DNA of 11,802 nucleotides from Alphaproteobacteria bacterium (GTDB taxonomy: Bacteria > Pseudomonadota > Alphaproteobacteria > Rhizobiales > Devosiaceae), in contig JAHJOS010000232.1 in NCBI GenBank assembly GCA_018820005.1, forward strand, positions 1-11,802, in the 5' to 3' direction. The notes under the pieces are model-generated. The model was not told the DNA's origin and searched no databases. It saw nothing but the letters and a program-made list of their open reading frames with translations. The translations under genes and the position numbers were made by a program. Shown piece by piece: positions 7,847 to 11,802 of the stretch. Positions within the stretch are counted from its first letter, which is position 1; each line of letters opens with the position of its first letter.

Positions 7847-9078
7847 CAGGCCACCTCCGAAGTGAAGGTTTTGGATGCCAAAGGGATCGCAAAATGGTCG
7901 AAGGTTTCGCGCAGGGAAACGGCTAGATTCTCGATCTGGGCTTGGCTGTGGTTGGGCGTTGCGTTAACCCGAAAGCGCTCCGTACCGACCGGCACAGATG
8001 GGTAGTTAATTGGTTGGAGATAGACCCCGTGTGTATGTAGAAGCCGCAGGGCGGCAACTTTGCAGCGCTCGGCGTCACCGACCAATACCGGCAATACGTG
8101 CGTCTGCGAGCAGGGCATGACGGGGATGTCGTGTTGTTTCAAACGCTCGCGCAATAAAGCGGTGTTGATCTGTAGCTTCTGGCGCTCGTCATCGCTGGAC
8201 TTGAGATGCTCGACGCTTGCCAGGCAGCCAGCCGTGACGGCAGGAGGAAGGGACGTGGTAAAGATGAAGCCTGTCGCAAAGGAACGTACTGCGTCCACGA
8301 TGACACGGGTCGAGGCGATGTAACCACCGATCACGCCGATGGCCTTGGCCATGGTGCCTTGGATGACGTCGATCTTGTCGACCAGGTCGAGCTCGGCAGC
8401 GATGCCGGCCCCTCGAGCGCCGTACATGCCGACCGCATGAACTTCATCGAGATAGGTCAGCGCGTTGAAGCGCTTGGCAACTTCCACGATGTCGGCAATC
8501 GGTGCGATGTCGCCGTCCATCGAGTAGATCGACTCGAACACAACCAGCTTCGGTTGACCAATTGGATAGCGGGACAGTATCTGGGCCAGGTGTTCCACGT
8601 CGTTATGGCGAAACACCTGCCGTTCATTCGGTGTTGCTCGGATGCCGTTGACGATCGATGCGTGATTCAGCGCATCGCTGATCACGACACAATCGGGGAT
8701 TTGCCTCAGCAGGCATTGGAGGGTGGCGTCGTTCGAGCCAAAGCCGGTCGGGAAAACCAGTGCCGCTTCTTTATCGTGCCAGTCGGCAAGGCTCGCCTCG
8801 AGTCGCTCATAAAGCTCGTAGGAGCCACCGATGTTGCGCGAACCGCCTGAGCCAGCGCCGTACGTTTCCAATGCCAGGTGCATCTGCTCGCGTACGGTCG
8901 GGTGCTGCGACATTCCTAGGTAGTCGTTGCTGCACCATACAACGACCGGATCCGGCTGCTCGCCGTTCAGCTTGGCGAACGGATACTGGCCGCAGATGCG
9001 ACTGAGAGTGGTGAAGGTGCGGTACTGGTTGGAGGACTTCAGTAACTCCAGTTGCTCACGAAGCAATGATTGGTACAT
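7846..9078 (-). CDS. 5-aminolevulinate-synthase-like alpha-oxoamine synthase (PLP enzyme)
   Basis: True ALAS condenses glycine with succinyl-CoA to 5-aminolevulinate with loss of CO2. This 410-aa protein aligns end to end with alphaproteobacterial ALAS as I recall it: NQYRTF (R20, the succinate-binding Arg21 of R. capsulatus), VWCSNDYLGM, GAGSGGSRNIGG (74-85), SDALNHAS (H139), YLDEVHAVGMYG (D211, H214), GTMAKAIG with PLP-lysine K245, and GTERFRV (R370, amino-acid carboxylate). Differences are Ser80 for Thr83, Ser361 for Thr365, and Ala before the lysine. The start at 9078 is chosen because AGGAG lies 8 nt upstream and the N-terminus matches ALAS; a start 20 codons upstream exists but lacks this support. 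It is first in the operon. Use of succinyl-CoA and glycine is likely but not certain. BioF or Kbl are less likely given the ALAS-specific N-terminus. Confidence 0.9.
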   Translation of the reverse strand: MYQSLLREQLELLKSSNQYRTFTTLSRICGQYPFAKLNGEQPDPVVVWCSNDYLGMSQHPTVREQMHLALETYGAGSGGSRNIGGSYELYERLEASLADWHDKEAALVFPTGFGSNDATLQCLLRQIPDCVVISDALNHASIVNGIRATPNERQVFRHNDVEHLAQILSRYPIGQPKLVVFESIYSMDGDIAPIADIVEVAKRFNALTYLDEVHAVGMYGARGAGIAAELDLVDKIDVIQGTMAKAIGVIGGYIASTRVIVDAVRSFATGFIFTTSLPPAVTAGCLASVEHLKSSDDERQKLQINTALLRERLKQHDIPVMPCSQTHVLPVLVGDAERCKVAALRLLHTHGVYLQPINYPSVPVGTERFRVNATPNHSQAQIENLAVSLRETFDHFAIPLASKTFTSEVA

Positions 9079-9080
9079 CC

Positions 9081-9157
9081 GAATATCTCCTGAAAGATCA
9101 AGCCGCTCGATGCCGGCCAGCTGTCTGGAACGGGGCATTGGCGACGAGGAGTTATTC
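9081..9157 (-). promoter_or_regulatory. Inverted repeat in synthase mRNA leader covering the ribosome-binding site
   Basis: GAATATCTCCT (9081-9091) and AGGAGTTATTC (9147-9157) are complementary at ten of eleven positions. The 9081-9091 arm contains the AGGAG ribosome-binding site of the synthase in - strand reading. If transcription begins upstream of 9157, the leader could fold so that this site is paired. The 55 nt between contain shorter complementary segments (ATGCC/GGCAT and CCAG/CTGG). It could equally be a DNA site bound by a regulator. The repeat is seen; the role is inferred. Confidence 0.4.
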
Positions 9158-9191
9158 TTAATCCCGCTTCGATGGGGTTACAATTTGACCT

Positions 9192-9199
9192 CTTATACT
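9192..9199. promoter_or_regulatory. Overlapping divergent -10 candidates between synthase and XRE genes
   Basis: Read on the - strand, 9197-9192 is TATAAG. Read on the + strand, 9194-9199 is TATACT. Each matches TATAAT at five of six positions, and they overlap. Neither has a good -35 at 17 nt, which would fit activator-dependent promoters. A weaker alternative for the synthase is TTGTAA (9183-9178) with TAAGAA (9160-9155), spacer 17. The start of transcription has not been determined. Confidence 0.35.
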
Positions 9200-9200
9200 A

Positions 9201-9214
9201 TTACTGGAGAGTAA
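9201..9214 (+). promoter_or_regulatory. Small inverted repeat over the XRE regulator ribosome-binding site
   Basis: TTACT (9201-9205) and AGTAA (9210-9214) flank GGAG, which is the likely ribosome-binding site of the divergent regulator, 9 nt before its ATG at 9219. A possible autoregulatory operator or small hairpin. Five-base arms are short enough to occur by chance. Confidence 0.25.
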
Positions 9215-9218
9215 CTGG

Positions 9219-10081
9219 ATGAGCGCGCCTCGCAGCCTTGAGCGAAACCGGGCGGAGCTGGCCAACTTTCTGCGAAGCCGCCGTGAACGTATTTCTCCAC
9301 AGGACGTGGGCTTGCCTTCTGGTGCAAGACGGCGGACTCCGGGGCTTCGACGGGAGGAAGTCGCAGCCTCGCCGGGGTAGGACTGTCCTGGTACACCTGG
9401 CTGGAGCAGGGGCGAGAGATCAGCGTATCTGCAACTTTCCTCGAAAATCTGTCGCGCACGTTGAAGCTGGACGCCACCGAAAGACGGCATCTTTTTCTGC
9501 TGGCGCATCAGAGGCTTCCGCCAGAGCCGGGCAAAACCTGGTGTGTCGTGCCACCGCTCGTTCATCGGTTGATGGCCGACCTCCCAATGCGCCCGGCGTA
9601 CGTCCTCAATCTTCGCTGGGATGTGCTGGCTTGGAACGCGGCTGCAGATAAGGTATTCGCTTTCTCGAGCGTTCCGACAGAGCGGCGCAACTTCCTTTGG
9701 CTGTTGTTCACCGCATCTTCAATGCGCGCATTGCTCGACCCGTGGGAGGATCAGGCCCTGCAAATCCTGTCGAGTTTTCGCCGTGATTTCGTCAGGGCAG
9801 CCAAGGACCCCGACATTGGAGCATTGGTTAAAGATTTGGAGAAGATAGATACCGATTTCAGGACCTGGTGGCGGCAACAGGATATTCATGGACCCTGTCA
9901 GGGCATCCGGAATTTTCAGATCGACGGGATCGGCCAGGTGGTGTTCGATCACACCTCACTCACGATCGATGTCGACCGGGACTTGCGGCTTGTCTACTAT
10001 GCGGCGAAAGAGGGGCAGGTGCAAAGCCGGCATTTTGAGCGATGGCTGACGACCTCGAGCGGAAACGCGATCGGCGTGTAG
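9219..10081 (+). pseudogene. XRE/MmyB-type transcriptional regulator, frameshifted in the HTH
   Basis: This family pairs an N-terminal HTH with an MmyB-like ligand-binding domain. The first part (ATG 9219, GGAG 9 nt upstream) reads MSAPRSLERNRAELANFLRS, then RISPQDVG, GARRRTPGLRREEVA, and stops at TAG 9378-9380. In the -1 frame, reading from 9368, the protein continues as LAGVGLSWYTWLEQG, REISVSATFLENLSRTLKLD, ATERRHLFLLAHQRLPP, then the sensor domain (RPAYVLNLRWDVLAWNAAA, NFLWLLFT) to 10081. Joined, it would have about 287 aa, the usual size. The simplest cause is one missing base at about 9366-9368, within an Ala codon. No other lesion is seen, so the damage is recent or a sequencing error. 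A -1 slip at GGGG-TAG is an alternative. It is divergent from the operon and may have controlled it. Confidence 0.75.
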
Positions 10082-10553
10082 CAGGCCGTTACCCAATACT
10101 TGGGGTAAGTGAGGTAGGCGGGTCGCACAGAGCACATGGTTACTAAGACTTCGGTGTACGCCGAATTCAAAAATTTTCAACGATACGGTGTTTCTCTCAT
10201 CAGGCTGTTGGACCGCTTTGCAGCATTACGTACGTAACCGCGGGGCTTGTAAGGGCGCACGAAGCCGATGATCCCAACTGGCCTGAGAGGCTATTAAATG
10301 GCCGGAGCTACATGGGTAGGTGGGCCAGCTGCTGATGGTTGTTGCGACCATCGACCTGATTAATTCAAGCGGCATGGCTTCTATAAAGCCTTTGTAAAGG
10401 TAAATGATCAAGTTCAGCAATGCTGCCGGAAACAGTATTTTTCTTAGGGCTAGTCTTTCTTACTTGCCAGCGCATAACACTGCGATTCGGTCACTGTGTT
10501 GCAGCGTCGTTGTCACAAATACATAGGATCTGGAGAGCAAGGCTGCTAAGTCG
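10082..10553. other. Stretch of about 470 bp with no convincing gene; palindromes
   Basis: This region lies between the ends of two converging genes. It holds an imperfect hairpin right after the regulator stop (TTACCCAA 10089-10096 against TTGGGGTAA 10100-10108, one bulged G), with no U-tract. It also holds a perfect 12-bp palindrome TTACGTACGTAA (10226-10237) directly followed by CCGCGG (10238-10243), and the palindrome CCTTTGTAAAGG with a 2-base centre (10389-10400). Short reading frames here lack a ribosome-binding site or any recognisable family, and one runs into tetR antisense. I see no tRNA, IS end or integrase remnant. Confidence 0.5.
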
Positions 10554-11174
10554 TCAGATATTTTCCCAGTTTCTGACGAGGCCTCGGAAAAGCGGGTCGA
10601 TCAACGGACCGCTGTCCCCTATTGGGTCGAACAATTGCGTGTTTCTTGTCCAATCAGTGAACAAGCCAATAATAAGAGCATGGATCGAGATTGCAGCCAT
10701 TCGAGGTGTGACACCTGGCTGCAGTATCTCAATGTTGCTGGCAAATATCTGCTCACATTGATCAATAAGCTGAATTATCAAGAAATTGTGGCGAGCTTCC
10801 GCTGCAATAAGCTCGTCGGTGAACTCGCAGCGATGCAGAAGAATTTTCATGACGCGGCCTTTTTGCTGGTCTATCGCCAGAGCATTTACGCCTTCTACAC
10901 ATAAGTCCCGTAATAAGCGCAACGGATGTTGTGAAGAATTATCATTGGTTACTTCCATTATTTTTTCAGGCGATATCCGAACCTGGTCGAGCAGTTGGTT
11001 TAATAGGTCGGATTTGTTCTCGAAGTGCCAATAAACTGCGCCACGCGTTACGCCGGCATCATAGGCAATCTGGCTGAGACTCGTTCGTGTCACTCCGTTA
11101 GCGAGAAAGAGTCGCTCCGCAGATGCGAGAAGTGCCGTCCGGGTTTTTTTGGCGTCTTCTTTTGTTCGTCGCAT
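10554..11174 (-). CDS. TetR/AcrR-family transcriptional regulator
   Basis: This is a TetR-type repressor of 206 aa. The N-terminal HTH is very clear (MRRTKEDAKKTRTALLASA, then TSLSQIAYDAGVTRGAVYWHFENKSDLL) and closest in style to AcrR/TtgR efflux repressors. The C-terminal ligand-binding domain (about 60-206) contains GRVMKILLHRCEFTDEL and ISIHALIIGLFTDW. I take ATG 11174 because AGAGAAAG lies just upstream and the protein begins at the conserved RRTKE motif; a GTG at 11210 would add 12 residues. AcrR/TtgR genes normally sit next to an RND pump operon, and none is seen within 100 bp on the upstream side, where oadB ends instead. Base composition is visibly more AT-rich than the neighbours. 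Target and ligand are unknown. Confidence 0.88.
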   Translation of the reverse strand: MRRTKEDAKKTRTALLASAERLFLANGVTRTSLSQIAYDAGVTRGAVYWHFENKSDLLNQLLDQVRISPEKIMEVTNDNSSQHPLRLLRDLCVEGVNALAIDQQKGRVMKILLHRCEFTDELIAAEARHNFLIIQLIDQCEQIFASNIEILQPGVTPRMAAISIHALIIGLFTDWTRNTQLFDPIGDSGPLIDPLFRGLVRNWENI

Positions 11175-11266
11175 TCTTTCTCTCAAAACTTTGTCTGCTG
11201 GTCGTCCCACTAGGCAGGTGTAATTGTGTTCCTGACGACACGTGACTGCTTCAGCCTAGCGGTTAT

Positions 11267-11802
11267 TCACCCTACGAAACTCAGCAAAATGCCCGCGGCG
11301 ACCGCCGAGCCAATGACGCCCGCTACGTTAGGCCCCATGGCATGCATGAGCAAGAAGTTCTGCGGATTTGCCTCGAGCCCGACCTTGTTCGACACCCGTG
11401 CCGCCATCGGCACTGCCGACACGCCAGCCGAACCAATCAATGGGTTGATTTTATTCGTGCTGAACATGTTCATGACCTTGGCCATCAACACACCCGCCGC
11501 CGTACCGCCACAGAAGGCGACCATGCCAAGCAGCAAAATTCCAAGGGTCTTCATCTGCAGGAAGGCTTCGGCGGACAGCTTGGAGCCAACAGTCAGCCCC
11601 AACGCAATGGTCACGATATTGATCAGCGCATTGCGCGAGGTATCGGCCAGACGATCCACGACCCCAGCCTCGCGCAACAGGTTACCAAAGGCGAACATGC
11701 CCACCAACGGCGCGGCGTCAGGCAGTAGCATGCCAACCATCAGCGCAAGCATAAGCGGGAACACAATCTTTTCTGCCTGACCGACATGGCGCAGCTGCGT
11801 CA
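11267..11802 (-). CDS. oadB: Na+-translocating decarboxylase beta subunit (OadB-like), C-terminal part
   Basis: This is the integral membrane subunit that couples decarboxylation of carboxybiotin to Na+ export in oxaloacetate (or related) decarboxylase. About 178 residues of the C-terminal half are visible; the frame stays open beyond 11802, reading T-Q-L-R-H-V-G-Q-A-E-K-I-V-F-P at the edge. Family landmarks are PLVGMFAFGNLLREAGVV, NALINIVTIALGLTVGSK, NKINPLIGSAGVSAVPMAARVSNKVG, then NFLLMHAMGPNVAGVIGSAVAAG at the C-terminus. It includes the conserved NPLIGSAGVSAVP and MHAMGPNVAG regions. The stop is intact at 11267. It is the best chromosomal-backbone marker of the window. Whether it belongs to the oxaloacetate or to the malonate/glutaconyl enzymes cannot be decided here, but OadB is favoured. 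Confidence 0.93.
   Translation of the reverse strand, partial: TQLRHVGQAEKIVFPLMLALMVGMLLPDAAPLVGMFAFGNLLREAGVVDRLADTSRNALINIVTIALGLTVGSKLSAEAFLQMKTLGILLLGMVAFCGGTAAGVLMAKVMNMFSTNKINPLIGSAGVSAVPMAARVSNKVGLEANPQNFLLMHAMGPNVAGVIGSAVAAGILLSFVG

Noticed and set aside
9079..9138. Longer synthase starting 20 codons upstream
   Set aside because: The extra residues do not match ALAS N-termini, and a good AGGAG sits 8 nt before the ATG at 9078.
9461..10081. Taking this frame as a complete regulator gene with its own start
   Set aside because: Its sequence continues upstream in the same frame into recognisable XRE helix sequence (SWYTWLEQG), so it is the distal part of the frameshifted gene, not an independent gene.
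10420..10761. A 113-codon + strand frame running into tetR antisense
   Set aside because: No ribosome-binding site or family pattern, and most of it opposes the well-supported tetR gene.
10801..10860. Resemblance of ATTTTCAT to the 8-bp attachment core of Tn4371-type elements
   Set aside because: It matches only seven of eight bases, lies inside the intact tetR reading frame, and no partner copy or integrase is visible.
1..11802. CRISPR arrays, tRNA or rRNA genes, insertion sequences
   Set aside because: No regularly spaced repeats, no cloverleaf with a recognisable anticodon arm, and no transposase coding sequence could be found by reading both strands.

Overview
The window looks like chromosomal DNA of a GC-rich gammaproteobacterium, most likely Pseudomonas or a close relative such as the stutzeri group. 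This rests on the GC-rich, proteobacterial-type coding, trb-type conjugation genes, an MmyB-type regulator and a Pseudomonas-like Na+-pumping decarboxylase beta subunit. The genus is an inference; no rRNA or other marker is present.

Left part (1-2085, + strand): the tail of a P-type (Trb) type IV secretion operon, with the end of trbG, complete trbI and a small DUF2274 gene, tightly packed. This is the usual 3' end of the mating-pair operon on integrative and conjugative elements and some plasmids. A hairpin follows at about 2085-2117.

Centre (2179-9078, - strand): a convergent six-gene operon. In transcription order it holds a 5-aminolevulinate-synthase-like alpha-oxoamine synthase (9078-7846), a GNAT acetyltransferase (7846-7343), a Gfo/Idh/MocA-type oxidoreductase (7346-6276), an AsnB-type glutamine-dependent amidotransferase (6252-4399), an MFS exporter (4341-3133) and a LysR regulator (3114-2179). 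The first three genes overlap at stop/start codons. The set reads as a small-molecule pathway: C-C bond formation from an amino acid and an acyl-CoA, reduction or oxidation, N-acetylation, amidation, export and regulation. I do not recognise it as a described pathway. Pseudomonads make haem ALA from glutamyl-tRNA, so an ALAS homologue here is better explained by specialised metabolism. Its active site carries Ser where the characterised R. capsulatus ALAS has Thr83 and Thr365, which suggests a changed substrate range.

Divergent from the operon (9219-10081, + strand) is an XRE/MmyB-type regulator gene broken by a one-base frameshift inside the HTH. The 140-bp region between holds overlapping candidate -10 elements on both strands and an inverted repeat that could sequester the synthase ribosome-binding site.

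Right part: about 470 bp without a convincing gene (10082-10553), with several short palindromes. Then come a TetR/AcrR-type regulator (11174-10554, - strand) and the C-terminal part of an OadB-type decarboxylase beta subunit (- strand, running off the window), which looks like the chromosomal backbone. An element boundary may lie between the broken regulator and oadB, but no integrase or attachment site is visible.
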